Positions 23,754 through 34,681 of a stretch of DNA of 50,727 nt are shown in pieces. Origin of the DNA: Chelatococcus sambhunathii (lineage in GTDB: Bacteria > Pseudomonadota > Alphaproteobacteria > Rhizobiales > Methylopilaceae); assembly GCA_031316315.1 (NCBI GenBank), contig JADBEO010000029.1, forward strand, positions 1-50,727. The letters are read 5' to 3'. Made by a program: the position numbers and the translations under genes. The first letter of the stretch is position 1, and each line of letters starts with the position of its first letter. A model generated the notes under the pieces. That model ran no database searches and was not told the DNA's origin. It saw only the letters and a list, made by a program, of their open reading frames with translations.

Positions 23754-23836
23754 GTCATGCCCGGGCTTGACCCGGGCATCCATCTTTGCGGGCGCGTCCG
23801 CGCCCGATGGACCCCCGGGTCAAGCCCGGGGGTGAC
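23754..23836. repeat. Interspersed inverted repeat (family A)
   Basis: GTCATGCCCGGGCTTGACCC and a matching GGGTCAAGCCCGGGGGTGAC enclose a short GC-rich spacer. It lies between the convergent TRAP and ligA genes, where it could act as a bidirectional mRNA-end hairpin. Confidence 0.85.
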
Positions 23837-23861
23837 GCCTCAGTCTGTGGCGAATTCTGGA

Positions 23862-26000
<2,139 letters not shown>

Positions 26001-26366
26001 TTAGGGGAAGAGCTTTAGGGCCGCGAAGAGGAGGCCGAGGCCGCCAAACATGGAGGCGATGATCCAGCGCGACTGCGTCCCGATCGCCTCCGCGATACGG
26101 CGGCCGACGGATTCGTCGAGCAGATCGATCCGGGCGCCGAGACGCGCCTCGACGGCGTCGATCCTGGCGTCGAGACGCTGTTCGACGCCGTCGATCTTCG
26201 CGTCCAGGCGATTCCCCTGCCGCTCGACGTCGCTTTTTGTGGCGGTGGCGTCTCGAAGGGCCTCTTCGAAACCCTCGGTCACGGCGCGCGCTTGAGCCTC
26301 CGGCATGCCCGACGACGTCAGCCGGTCGCGGAAGCGGGCGGTGTCGAAAAGAACCTGTGCGGTCAT
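26001..26366 (-). CDS. Coiled-coil membrane protein, DUF1640-like
   Basis: 121 residues from the ATG at 26366. The N-terminal half (FDTARFRDRLTSSGMPEAQA then VTEGFEEALRD) matches DUF1640/CCDC90-like proteins. It leads into a heptad coiled coil with a repeated core, DAKIDGVEQRLDARIDAVEA, and the C-terminal ~20 residues form one transmembrane helix (WIIASMFGGLGLLFAALKLF). Small proteins of this type are frequent in alphaproteobacteria, and their role is unknown. The DNA between recN and ligA is otherwise empty. In-frame upstream starts overlap recN and lack a ribosome site. Confidence 0.7.
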   Translation of the reverse strand: MTAQVLFDTARFRDRLTSSGMPEAQARAVTEGFEEALRDATATKSDVERQGNRLDAKIDGVEQRLDARIDAVEARLGARIDLLDESVGRRIAEAIGTQSRWIIASMFGGLGLLFAALKLFP

Positions 26367-26430
26367 CCGGCGGATCGGAGCTTGGCGTGGAGCGGGAGCA
26401 TAGCACGGCTCCGGATGTCTGAGCAGTGGC

Positions 26431-28101
26431 TCACCCCGCCCCCTCCAGCAGCCGCGCGGCGGCCGCCCTCGCCTCGTCCGTGACCGAAGCGCCGGCGAGC
26501 ATGCGGGCGATCTCTTCCTTGCGCTCGACCTCGGCAAGACCGGCGACGCGCGTGACGACGCGCGTCTCGCCCGCCGGCTGCGCCTTGGAGATGAGAAAAT
26601 GCCGCCCCGCTCGCGCCGCGACCTGCGGGGCGTGGGTCACCGACAGCACCTGAACGCCGCGCGCGAGCCGCGCCAGCCGCGCGCCAATGGCGTCCGCCAC
26701 CGCGCCGCCGACGCCGGTGTCGATCTCGTCGAAGACCAGCGTCGGGGCGGAGCCGCGGTCGGCGAGCGCCACCTTCAGCGCGAGCATGAAACGGGAGAGC
26801 TCGCCTCCCGAGGCGATCTTCGCCAGCGGGCCGGCGCGCGTGCCTGGATTGGTCTGGACCCAGAACTCGACGCGGTCGACGCCGTCTGGGCCGGCGGACG
26901 ACGGATCGCTCGCGATCTCGGTCGTGAAGCGCGCCCGCTCCAGCTTTAGGTCCGGCAGTTCCGCCATAACCGCCAAATCGAGCGTCGCCGCGGCGGCGCG
27001 CCGGGCCGCGCTCAATCGCTCGGCGGCGGCCGAATAGGCGGCGTCCGCCGCCTTCGCCTCTTCGGCGAGAGCCGCGAGCTTCGCCTCCCCTGCGTCGATC
27101 TCGGCGAGGTCCGCTCGGAATTTTTCGGCGAGCGCCGCGAGGTCGTCGGCGGGCGTGGCGTATTTGCGCGACGCTGCTCGCAGCGCGAAGAGCCGCTCCT
27201 CCAGCCGCTCGAGCTCGCGCGGATCGAAGGCGGTCGCTTCGAGCGCGGCCTTCAGGTGCTGCTCGCCCTCGTCGAGAGCGACGAGGGCCGCGTCGAGCGC
27301 CTTGATCGCCGGCTCAACGAGTTCGGGCGAGGCCGCAGCCCGCCGCTCCAGGCGCCTGATGGCGCTCGCGATCTGGCTGGCGGGCGCAGCGCCTCCGGTC
27401 ACCGCCTCGAAGGCTTCGTTGAGGTCTTCTGACGCCTTCTCGGCGCGCATCATCGCGGCGCGCTTTTCGGCGAGCGCCTCCTCCTCGCCGGCTTCCGGAG
27501 CGAGCGTCCCGAGCTCCTCGGCGGCGTGACGCAGATAGTCCGCCTCCCGCGCCGCCGCCTCGACGCGGGCGCGGTGGTCGACGAGCGCGCGCTCCGTCGC
27601 CCTGCGTTTCGCCCAGGCTTCGGCGACGGCGCGGGCCTCGGCTGAGAGGCCGCCATAGGCGTCGAGAAGGGAGCGGTGGGCCGCGGGGTCGACCAGCGCG
27701 CGGTCGTCATGCTGGCCGTGGATCTCGACCAGCGAGGCGCCGAGCGCCTTGAGCGCCTGCACGCTGACCGGCTGATCGTTGACGAAGGCGCGGGTGCGGC
27801 CGTCTCTCGCCTGCACGCGGCGCAGGATCAGGTCGCCGTCGTCGGCGATGTCCTGTTCCTTCAGGACGGCGCGGGCGGGATGGTCGAGCGCAAGGTCGAA
27901 CACGGCCGTCACCTGGCCCTGCGCCTCGCCTTCCCGGACGAGCGCGCCGTCGCCCCGCCCGCCGAGGGCGAGCGAGACCGCGTCGAGAACGATGGACTTG
28001 CCGGCGCCCGTCTCGCCGGTCAGCACGGACAGGCCGTCGCCGAAATCGATGTCGAGCCGGTCGATCAGGACGATGTCGCGGATCGAAAGCCTAGCGAGCA
28101 C
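26431..28101 (-). CDS. recN: DNA repair protein RecN (SMC-like ATPase)
   Basis: 556 residues. RecN is a cohesin-like ATPase recruited to double-strand breaks. Walker A is GETGAGKS at residues 29-36, after the canonical MLARLSIRDIVLIDRLDIDF. Two coiled-coil arms fill the middle, with a short hinge near residue 310. The C-terminal half supplies the ABC signature (KIASGGELSRFMLALKVAL) and Walker B (TLVFDEIDTGVGG), followed by VLSVTHAPQVAARA. Length matches the family. It lies between bamD and ligA on the same strand, conserved in alphaproteobacteria. No clear LexA box can be confirmed in the 200 bp upstream. Confidence 0.95.
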   Translation of the reverse strand: MLARLSIRDIVLIDRLDIDFGDGLSVLTGETGAGKSIVLDAVSLALGGRGDGALVREGEAQGQVTAVFDLALDHPARAVLKEQDIADDGDLILRRVQARDGRTRAFVNDQPVSVQALKALGASLVEIHGQHDDRALVDPAAHRSLLDAYGGLSAEARAVAEAWAKRRATERALVDHRARVEAAAREADYLRHAAEELGTLAPEAGEEEALAEKRAAMMRAEKASEDLNEAFEAVTGGAAPASQIASAIRRLERRAAASPELVEPAIKALDAALVALDEGEQHLKAALEATAFDPRELERLEERLFALRAASRKYATPADDLAALAEKFRADLAEIDAGEAKLAALAEEAKAADAAYSAAAERLSAARRAAAATLDLAVMAELPDLKLERARFTTEIASDPSSAGPDGVDRVEFWVQTNPGTRAGPLAKIASGGELSRFMLALKVALADRGSAPTLVFDEIDTGVGGAVADAIGARLARLARGVQVLSVTHAPQVAARAGRHFLISKAQPAGETRVVTRVAGLAEVERKEEIARMLAGASVTDEARAAAARLLEGAG

Positions 28102-28170
28102 GGACCTTGCCCGCTCCTGTCGTCGGTTGTCTCGGCGAACTATGGAAGGGCGCGCAAATCACCGCCGGCC

Positions 28171-28264
28171 GTCATCCCGAGCTTTTTCCGGGATCCATTA
28201 CCACAATCGTCGCCAAATAGAGCCGCGCGGGCGAAATGGATTCCCGCGCTTCCGCCGGAATGAC
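28171..28264. repeat. Interspersed inverted repeat, family A variant
   Basis: GTCATCCCGAGCTTTTTCCG and the complementary CCGCCGGAATGAC end form degenerate arms, with ATGGATTCCCGCG in the right arm. It separates recN from bamD (both minus strand) and may mark the 3' end of the bamD message. Confidence 0.6.
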
Positions 28265-28314
28265 GGAGCGCAACCGTCTCGACCAGCCTTGGGAGCGTAT
28301 CACGCGATCGCCGG

Positions 28315-29220
28315 TTAGCGGGCCGCCTGGGGAGCCGGCGCGGCAGGGGCCGCCGCGTCGGCCGTCTGGCCGCCGCCGCGCTTGAAGGCGCGGCTGATCC
28401 AGGAGCCTTCGTTCTCCTGCGGCTGCACGCCGGAACCGTTCAGCAGCGCGTAGCTCGACTTGTACCACTCGCTGTCCGGGTAGTTGTGGCCGAGGATCGC
28501 GGCCGCGGTCTGCGCCTCGCCGGTGATGCCGAGCGACAGATAGGCCTCGACGAGGCGGTGCAGCGCCTCCTCGATGTGGCGGGTCTGCTGGTACTGGCTG
28601 ACGACGATGCGGAAGCGGTTGATCGCGCCGGTGTAGTCCTTGCGTTGCAGGTAGAAGCGGCCGACCTGCATCTCCTTGCCGGCGAGCTGGTCGCGCGCGA
28701 CGGAGGCGCGGCGCTTGGCCGGCTCGGCGTATTCGCTGGTCGGCCACCGGCGGACGAGCTCGTCGAACGCCGCGATGGCGCGCTGGGTGCGCTCCTGGTC
28801 GCGGGAGACGTCCGGCACCTGATTGTAATAGGACATGCCGACGAGATACTGCGCATAGGCCGCGTCAGGGCTGGTCGGGTGCAGCTGGACGTAGCGATTG
28901 CCGTTCTGGATCGCGTCGTCCCATTTGCCGTTCTTGTAGTTCGTATAGGTGGTCATCAGCACCGACTTGCGGCCCCAGTCGGTGTAGGGATGCTGGCGGT
29001 CGACCTCGGCGAACTTCTTCTTGGCCTTGTCGTAGTCGCCTTCGTTCAGGCCCTTGAGGCCCTCGCTGTAGAGCTGGTCGGCAGGCTCGTCAGGCTCGAG
29101 CTCTTCCTTCTTGTTGAACATCGAGCAGGCCGCGACCGGCATGGCGACCGCGACGAGCAGCGCGAAGCGCAGCGCGCGGAGACCGGCGATCGACGGATGA
29201 GACTTCGTACTCACGGACAT
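28315..29220 (-). CDS. bamD: Outer membrane assembly lipoprotein BamD
   Basis: 301 residues from the ATG at 29220; the in-frame extension upstream is not protein-like. A lipoprotein signal peptide ends with the lipobox VAAC (ACSMFNKKEEL), so the mature protein is anchored by a lipidated Cys. The rest is TPR repeats: ADQLYSEGLKGLNEGDYDKA, ADRQHPYTDWGRKSV-type second unit, GNRYVQLHPTSPDAAYAQYL and RKDYTGAINRFRIVVSQYQ. BamD helps BamA insert outer membrane beta-barrels. The C-terminus has a short Ala/Pro tail. It follows ftsZ directly; lpxC, which normally lies between them in related genomes, is absent here. Confidence 0.93.
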   Translation of the reverse strand: MSVSTKSHPSIAGLRALRFALLVAVAMPVAACSMFNKKEELEPDEPADQLYSEGLKGLNEGDYDKAKKKFAEVDRQHPYTDWGRKSVLMTTYTNYKNGKWDDAIQNGNRYVQLHPTSPDAAYAQYLVGMSYYNQVPDVSRDQERTQRAIAAFDELVRRWPTSEYAEPAKRRASVARDQLAGKEMQVGRFYLQRKDYTGAINRFRIVVSQYQQTRHIEEALHRLVEAYLSLGITGEAQTAAAILGHNYPDSEWYKSSYALLNGSGVQPQENEGSWISRAFKRGGGQTADAAAPAAPAPQAAR

Positions 29221-29396
29221 CGCGAGCCTCTTCAACGAGTAGACGGATACGGCCCCCGAGGCCGGCCGGCGCGATAAGACCGCGCCGAGCTTCGCGTACG
29301 TCCGCCCGTCTTGGCCGACGACGCCGCCATTGTCTATAGCCGAAAGCCCCGCGCGGCGCACGTGGCGCTTTTCTGCGACGTGGCCTGACGTGCGAA

Positions 29397-29421
29397 CGGC
29401 CCGGACTGGATTTCCGGGCCG
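29397..29421 (-). terminator. Hairpin downstream of ftsZ
   Basis: CGGCCCGGA pairs with TCCGGGCCG around a 7-nt loop, 24 nt beyond the ftsZ stop codon. There is no T tract on the minus strand, so it may be a Rho-dependent or transcript-stabilising structure instead of a classical terminator. Confidence 0.4.
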
Positions 29422-29445
29422 CCGCGTCATTCGGTGGCGTCCGAC

Positions 29446-31149
29446 TCAGTTCGCCTGGCGGCGAAGAAAGGCCGGGATTTCGAGCTGGTCGTCGTCGAGC
29501 CCGCGCGGGTGCTGGGCCGGGGCGCGGCCGTGGGCGTCGAGCTGGCCCTGCACGGGTCGATGCGCCGGCGCCGGGGCGCGGCGGGCGTAGTCGCTCTGCG
29601 GGGCGACCTGCTGGCGCGGCGCGGGCTGGGGCTGCGGCGCATGCTGGTAGCCCTGGTCGTGGCCGTGGTCATGGCCCTGCTCCTGGCCCTCGTCCTCATG
29701 GCCGCGTCCGAGGCCGTTGGCGAGGCGCTGCAGCAGCGTCATGCGCTTCCTGTCCGGCGCGGCCATGGCCGGCTCCGGCTGGCGGGCGGCGCGCATCTGG
29801 GCCTGGCCGGGCATCGGCAGGTCCTCGATGCGAGGCATGCGCGGGGCGCGGACGGGGGCGCGCTCCGCGTGCGGCGGAACGTAAGGCGCCTCGTGGCCGT
29901 GGTCCTCCTCGATCTGCTGCTCCGGCTCGTTCTGGGGCTCGAGCGCGTAGGCAGGCTTCGGCGCGGCGGCGCGGATGGTGACGTCCTCGATCGCGGCGAC
30001 GACCTGGGCGTCATAGGCGTTCGGCTCGACGGCCGGAGCCTCGGCCGGGGCCGGGGCGCGGAAGGTCGGCAGCGGCTGCGGCTCGGGGCTGCGCGTCGGA
30101 ATCGGCGCCGGCGCCGGCTTCGCGAACCGGTTCTGGACCTCGGCGACGCGCTTCTCGGCGAAGCTCTGCTGGCCCTCCTCGAAGATGTGGTCGATGCCGG
30201 TGGCGACGACCGAGACGCGGATGATGCCGTCGAGGCTCTCGTCGAAGGTCGCGCCGAGGATGATGTTGGCTTCCGAATCGACTTCCTCGCGGATGCGGGT
30301 CGCGGCCTCGTCGACCTCGTAGAGGGTGAGGTCGTTGCCGCCGGTGATCGAGATCAGCAGGCCGCGGGCGCCCTTCATCGAGACGTCGTCGAGCAGCGGG
30401 TTGGCGATGGCGGCCTCGGCCGCCTGGACGGCGCGCTTCTCGCCCGACGCCTCGCCGGTGCCCATCATCGCCTTGCCCATCTCGCGCATGATCGCGCGGA
30501 CGTCGGCGAAGTCGAGGTTGATGAGGCCTTCCTTGACCATGAGGTCGGTGATGCAGGCGACGCCGGAATAGAGCACCTGGTCGGCCATCGCGAAGGCGTC
30601 GGCGAAGGTGGTGCGCTCGTTGGCGACCCGGAACAGGTTCTGGTTCGGGATGACGATGAGGGTGTCGACCGCCTTCTGCAGCTCCTCGATGCCGGCCTCG
30701 GCGACCTTCATCCGGCGCATGCCTTCGAAGTGGAACGGCTTGGTGACGACGCCGACGGTCAGGATGCCGGCCTCGCGGGCCGCGCGGGCGACGACCGGGG
30801 CGGAGCCGGTGCCGGTGCCGCCGCCCATGCCGGCGGTGATGAAGGCCATGTGCGCGCCGGAGAGGTGGTCGCGGATCTCGTCGATCACCTCCTCGGCGGC
30901 GGCGCGGCCGACTTCCGGCTGGGAGCCGGCGCCGAGGCCTTCCGTCACCTGCACGCCCATCTGGATGATGCGCTCGGCCTTGGAGAGGGTCAGCGCCTGG
31001 GCGTCGGTGTTCGCCACGACGAAGTCGACGCCGACAAGGCCGGCCTCGATCATGTTGTTCACGGCGTTGCCGCCGGCGCCGCCGACGCCGAACACGGTGA
31101 TGCGGGGCTTCAGTTCCCGGATGTCCGGCATCTTCAGGTTGATCGTCAT
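29446..31149 (-). CDS. ftsZ: Cell division GTPase FtsZ
   Basis: 567 residues. FtsZ polymerises into the division ring. The tubulin signature GGGTGTG is at residues 109-115 ([15 protein letters not shown]), with [14 protein letters not shown] at the N-terminal nucleotide site and the T7 loop [11 protein letters not shown] later. The GTPase core ends near residue 320. A long linker of about 230 residues follows, rich in Pro, Ala, Gln and His, and the conserved C-terminal peptide [12 protein letters not shown] binds FtsA and other partners. A long linker is usual in alphaproteobacteria. FtsA lies immediately upstream (105 bp gap). Confidence 0.97.
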   Translation of the reverse strand: MTINLKMPDIRELKPRITVFGVGGAGGNAVNNMIEAGLVGVDFVVANTDAQALTLSKAERIIQMGVQVTEGLGAGSQPEVGRAAAEEVIDEIRDHLSGAHMAFITAGMGGGTGTGSAPVVARAAREAGILTVGVVTKPFHFEGMRRMKVAEAGIEELQKAVDTLIVIPNQNLFRVANERTTFADAFAMADQVLYSGVACITDLMVKEGLINLDFADVRAIMREMGKAMMGTGEASGEKRAVQAAEAAIANPLLDDVSMKGARGLLISITGGNDLTLYEVDEAATRIREEVDSEANIILGATFDESLDGIIRVSVVATGIDHIFEEGQQSFAEKRVAEVQNRFAKPAPAPIPTRSPEPQPLPTFRAPAPAEAPAVEPNAYDAQVVAAIEDVTIRAAAPKPAYALEPQNEPEQQIEEDHGHEAPYVPPHAERAPVRAPRMPRIEDLPMPGQAQMRAARQPEPAMAAPDRKRMTLLQRLANGLGRGHEDEGQEQGHDHGHDQGYQHAPQPQPAPRQQVAPQSDYARRAPAPAHRPVQGQLDAHGRAPAQHPRGLDDDQLEIPAFLRRQAN

Positions 31150-31254
31150 CGCAAGCCTCTAATTTTTTCGCGCCATCCGGCGAGTGCCAGTTCAAGTCTC
31201 GGCGTTCGGAGGGCGCGCTTGGCCCCTACCGACCGACGGCCGCCGCGCCGCCGG

Positions 31255-32583
31255 TCAGAAGCTCTCCTTCAACCACCGGCCGACCCGGTGGATGTACGTG
31301 TCCTTCGACGGCTGTCCGCCCCCGCGGCGCAGGCGCTTCGGATCGACGTGCTCGATCTCGGCGACCTGCGGATAGACGAGAAGCCCGACCGAGCTCGCGA
31401 AGGCCGGCCCCTTGGCGGCCTCCGGCAGGCCGCGGACGCCCAGCGGGCGGCCGACACGGACCGGACGGTCGAGAATGCGACGAGCGAGCTCGGGCAGGCC
31501 CGTCAGCTGGCAGGCGCCGCCGGTCAGCACCACCCGGCGGGCCTCGGCGGCGTGTCCGGAGGCGCGCAGCCGGTCGCGCACGAGTTCGAGGATCTCCTCG
31601 ACCCGCGGCTTGACGATTTTCACGATCATCGACTTCGGCAGGTAGTTCTGCGCCTCGAACTCGGATTCGCCGACCGGGGTCACCGCGATCTGCTCGCGCT
31701 CGTCGGCGAGCGAGGGAAACACGCTGGCGTGCAGGGTCTTCAGCCGCTCCGCCTCGTCGATCGAGGTCGACAGGCCGCGGGCGAGGTCGAGGGTGACGTG
31801 GTGGCCGCCGAGCGCCACGGCGTCGCAGTGGACGAAGGAGCCGCCCTGGAAGACCGCTACGGACGTCTTGCCGCCGCCCATTTCGATGAGGGTGACGCCC
31901 ATCTCGCTCTCGTCGTCGACGAGGCTGGCGAGGCCGGCCGCGTAAGGCGCGGCGACCATGGTCTCGACGTTGAGGTGGCTGCGCTCGACGCAGAGCGACA
32001 GGTTCCTGAGCGGCGCGCCCTCGGCAGTGACGATATGCATGTCGACGCCGAGTTGCTGGCCGACCATGCCGAGCGGATCGCGCACGCCGCGGGTGGCGTC
32101 GAGGCCGAAGCCGGTCGGGATCGAGTGGACCACGGCGCGGTTCGGGCGGACCGAATGGGCGCAGCCGGCCTGCAGGACGCGGCGGATGTCGCGGTCTTCG
32201 ACGGGCTTGCCGTGGATCGGCACCTCGGCGTGGAAGGTCTCGCTGGCGAGCCGCCCGGCCGAGACCGAGACGATGACGCTCTCGATCTGCACGCCCGCCA
32301 TTCGCTCCGCTGCGTCGACGGCGAGGCGGATCGACTGCTCGGCCGCCTCCATGTCGACGACCTGGCCGCCCTTCACGCCCCGGGAGCGCTGATGGCCGAC
32401 GCCGATCAGCTCGACCATGTGGGAGCGGTCGGGAAGAGCGTCGCCGGCCTCGAGCGGGCGCAGGCGAGCGACAAGGCAGACGACCTTGGAGGTGCCGATG
32501 TCGAGCGCGGAGACCACCACCGAGCGACGCGGCGGCAGCGGACGCATCTTCGGAACGACGCCGTAGGGAAAGGCGGCGCTCAT
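31255..32583 (-). CDS. ftsA: Cell division protein FtsA (actin-like)
   Basis: 442 residues from the ATG at 32583, whose ATGA overlaps the ftsQ stop. FtsA tethers FtsZ to the membrane. The actin-fold motifs are visible: phosphate 1 VVVSALDIGTSKVVCLVARL, the SHS2-type 1C subdomain (about 100-180), phosphate 2 EMGGGKTSVAVFQGG and the adenosine region VVLTGGACQLTGL. The C-terminal amphipathic membrane-targeting helix is RVGRWLKESF, present and intact. An N-terminal ~20-residue Pro/Arg-rich extension precedes the fold, common in alphaproteobacterial FtsA. Confidence 0.96.
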   Translation of the reverse strand: MSAAFPYGVVPKMRPLPPRRSVVVSALDIGTSKVVCLVARLRPLEAGDALPDRSHMVELIGVGHQRSRGVKGGQVVDMEAAEQSIRLAVDAAERMAGVQIESVIVSVSAGRLASETFHAEVPIHGKPVEDRDIRRVLQAGCAHSVRPNRAVVHSIPTGFGLDATRGVRDPLGMVGQQLGVDMHIVTAEGAPLRNLSLCVERSHLNVETMVAAPYAAGLASLVDDESEMGVTLIEMGGGKTSVAVFQGGSFVHCDAVALGGHHVTLDLARGLSTSIDEAERLKTLHASVFPSLADEREQIAVTPVGESEFEAQNYLPKSMIVKIVKPRVEEILELVRDRLRASGHAAEARRVVLTGGACQLTGLPELARRILDRPVRVGRPLGVRGLPEAAKGPAFASSVGLLVYPQVAEIEHVDPKRLRRGGGQPSKDTYIHRVGRWLKESF

Positions 32584-33611
32584 GTCTGGCTCGCCTTCTT
32601 TTTCTTGGTCGAGGCGGTCTTGTCGTCCCGCGCGAGCTGGTCGGCGGCCTCGTTCGTCAGCCGCACCACCGTCTTGTCGGCAGAGCGCAGGTCGATGACC
32701 GAAATCCACTTGCCGAAGAGGTCGCGGCGGGCCTGCAGCGTCTCAAGCCGCGCGAGCGCCGCGCCGAACTCGAATTCGGGGAGCTTCACCTCGACCCCGG
32801 AGCGCAGCTTGAGATTCCAACGCCGCTCGGCGACGAACACGGCGGCGTAGGTCTCCTCGCGGATCTTCGGCGCGAGGGCGAGCGCATCCAGCAGCGCACG
32901 GGACTTCGTGTTCGCCGACGGGCCGACCACCAGCGGCAGGTGGGCGAAGCGCGAGTCGCGGAAGTCGTCGATCGGCACGCCGTCCTCGGCGAGGATCTGG
33001 ACCTTGCCGTCGTGCTGCCAGAGCGCGAACGGCTTGCGCTCGACGAGATGCACGGTCACCCGGTCGGGGAACAGTTTTCGGACGGTCGCATCCTGCACGA
33101 GCGGGTTCGCGAGCAGCCGCTCGCGCGCCTCGCCAACGTCGAGGAATGGCAGCGAGGTGTCTTCCTTGATCCCGAGCGCCAGCAGCACCTCGTCGTCGGT
33201 GAGCGCGTTCTGCCCTTCCGTCTGGACGGCGACGACGCGGAAGCCCATGGCGTTCGCAACGGTCTGCGGCGAGTTCAGGATCTCGGCCTTCACGGTCGGC
33301 CAATGGCCGCCCTCGATCATGCCGAGCAGACCCGTCGCGGCGTAGAAGCCGGCGGTCAGCGCGAGCCCGATGCGGCGCCTGCGGGCGAGGCGGTAGAGCC
33401 TGAAGCGGAGCTGCGAGGCGAAGCTCGCGCCCATCACCTCGTCGATGTCGTCGAGCGCGGGAGGAGCCGCGCGACGGCCCTTGTCCGCGCGCGAGCGCAT
33501 GTTTGGATCGGTCTGATAGACCAGGGAAGGTTTTGGTCGCTCCGCGCGCCGGACCGGCGCCGGAACCGGGCGCTCGTCTAGCGTTCTAAGGAGGCGTCCT
33601 CCACCAGCCAT
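32580..33611 (-). CDS. ftsQ: Cell division protein FtsQ
   Basis: 343 residues. A cytoplasmic basic N-terminus (~80 residues) leads into one transmembrane helix (GLALTAGFYAATGLLGMIEG), followed by the periplasmic POTRA domain (FRVVAVQTEGQNALTDDEVL) and beta domain (GVPIDDFRDSRFAHLPLVVG; WISVIDLRSADKTVVRL). FtsQ links FtsL/B to the divisome. The start at 33611 overlaps the ddl stop by 34 nt; an ATG at 33500 gives a shorter N-terminus that would leave the domains intact and cannot be excluded. The ftsQ stop overlaps the ftsA start by 4 nt. Confidence 0.93.
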   Translation of the reverse strand: MAGGGRLLRTLDERPVPAPVRRAERPKPSLVYQTDPNMRSRADKGRRAAPPALDDIDEVMGASFASQLRFRLYRLARRRRIGLALTAGFYAATGLLGMIEGGHWPTVKAEILNSPQTVANAMGFRVVAVQTEGQNALTDDEVLLALGIKEDTSLPFLDVGEARERLLANPLVQDATVRKLFPDRVTVHLVERKPFALWQHDGKVQILAEDGVPIDDFRDSRFAHLPLVVGPSANTKSRALLDALALAPKIREETYAAVFVAERRWNLKLRSGVEVKLPEFEFGAALARLETLQARRDLFGKWISVIDLRSADKTVVRLTNEAADQLARDDKTASTKKKKASQT

Positions 33612-34498
33612 CTGACGAGCTCACCAAACCCCATGCCGACATAAGCGGCGAGTTCCGGGACCAAGGACGTCTTGGTCATTCCGGGCTGCGTATTCACTTC
33701 GAGGCAGACGAGCTCGCCGGTTCCGCCTTCGCGGTCGTCGAAACGGAAATCGGCTCTACTGACCCCGCGGCATCCGAGTGCTTCATGCGCCGCGACCGCC
33801 AGTTTTCGGACCTGTTGGTAAACAAAGGGTGAAATTTCGGCCGGCAAAATGTGCCGAGATCCGCCTGAAGCGTACTTCGCGTCAAAATCGTACCACCCGT
33901 CGGATGGCAGGATTTCGATGACGTCGAGCGGCTCGCCGTTCAGCACGGCGCAGGTAAGCTCCCGTCCTGCAACGAAATTTTCCGCAAGCAGCAGTTCGCC
34001 ATGGTCCCAGTCGCTGCGCGTGAGCTCCTGCGGGGGATGCTCCTGGTCCTCGTTAACGATGTAGACACCAACGGAGGATCCGCCGTCGACCGGCTTCAAA
34101 ACGTAAGGCGGCGTTAAGACGTGGACCTTGGCCGCCTCCCCCCGTGTGACGACTTTGCCACGGGGCACGGGAACGCCGGCTGCGGCCATCACTGTCTTGG
34201 CGCGCTGCTTGTGCATGGCGAGCGAGGAGGCGAGCACGCCGGAGTGGGTGTAGGGGATCCCCATCACCTCCAGCATGCCCTGCACCGTGCCGTCCTCGCC
34301 GAAGCGGCCGTGCAGCGCGTTGAAGCATACGTCCGGCTTAACGCGGCCCAGGACCTCCGCGAGGTCGCGGCCGACGTCGATCTCGGTGACGCGGAAGCCC
34401 TCGTTCCGAAGCGCCTCCGCGCAGGCCTCGCCCGACCAGAGCGACACCTGCCGCTCGGACGACCACCCGCCCATCAGGACGGCGACGTGCTTGGACAT
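33578..34498 (-). CDS. ddl: D-alanine-D-alanine ligase
   Basis: 306 residues from the ATG at 34498; the in-frame upstream extension translates the palindromic repeat at 34541-34657 and is rejected. Ddl makes the D-Ala-D-Ala dipeptide added by MurF. ATP-grasp motifs: KHVAVLMGGWSSERQVSLWS at the N-terminus, FNALHGRFGEDGTVQGMLEV, the glycine-rich loop DGGSSVGVYIV, YDFDAKYASGGS and the Mg-binding EVNTQPGMTKTSLVPE. All functional segments appear intact. The gene overlaps ftsQ, so the two are coupled. Confidence 0.96.
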   Translation of the reverse strand: MSKHVAVLMGGWSSERQVSLWSGEACAEALRNEGFRVTEIDVGRDLAEVLGRVKPDVCFNALHGRFGEDGTVQGMLEVMGIPYTHSGVLASSLAMHKQRAKTVMAAAGVPVPRGKVVTRGEAAKVHVLTPPYVLKPVDGGSSVGVYIVNEDQEHPPQELTRSDWDHGELLLAENFVAGRELTCAVLNGEPLDVIEILPSDGWYDFDAKYASGGSRHILPAEISPFVYQQVRKLAVAAHEALGCRGVSRADFRFDDREGGTGELVCLEVNTQPGMTKTSLVPELAAYVGMGFGELVRWLVEDASLER

Positions 34499-34540
34499 AC
34501 GGTTTCCCCGAGACGAAGCTTCTTCTTGCGGAAGCGAACT

Positions 34541-34657
34541 GCGTGCTTCGAGACGCCCGCGTTCCGCGGGCTCCTCAGCATGAGGAGGGCGAGGATGGCA
34601 AGACCAAAGGCCCCTCATGCTGAGGAGCCGGCCCACGGCCGGCGTCTCGAAGCACGC
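34541..34657. repeat. Inverted-repeat element between murB and ddl (family C)
   Basis: Arms GCGTGCTTCGAGACGCC and GGCGTCTCGAAGCACGC are perfect complements at the ends, with inner complementary blocks GGCTCCTCAGCATGAGG and CCTCATGCTGAGGAGCC. The element fills most of the 183-bp ddl-murB gap. It is a third repeat family distinct from A and B. Confidence 0.85.
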
Positions 34658-34681
34658 GGTCGGCCGGCCCCAGCCTCCGCG

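Noticed and set aside
22103-23770. 555-codon plus-strand frame overlapping the DctM gene
   Set aside because: Arg-rich translation without hydrophobic segments, in a different frame from the clear DctM protein.
29434-32850. Very long plus-strand frame (1138 codons) opposite ftsZ and ftsA
   Set aside because: An Arg/Gly/Asp-rich complement of conserved division genes with no recognisable domain; long antisense frames are common at this GC content.
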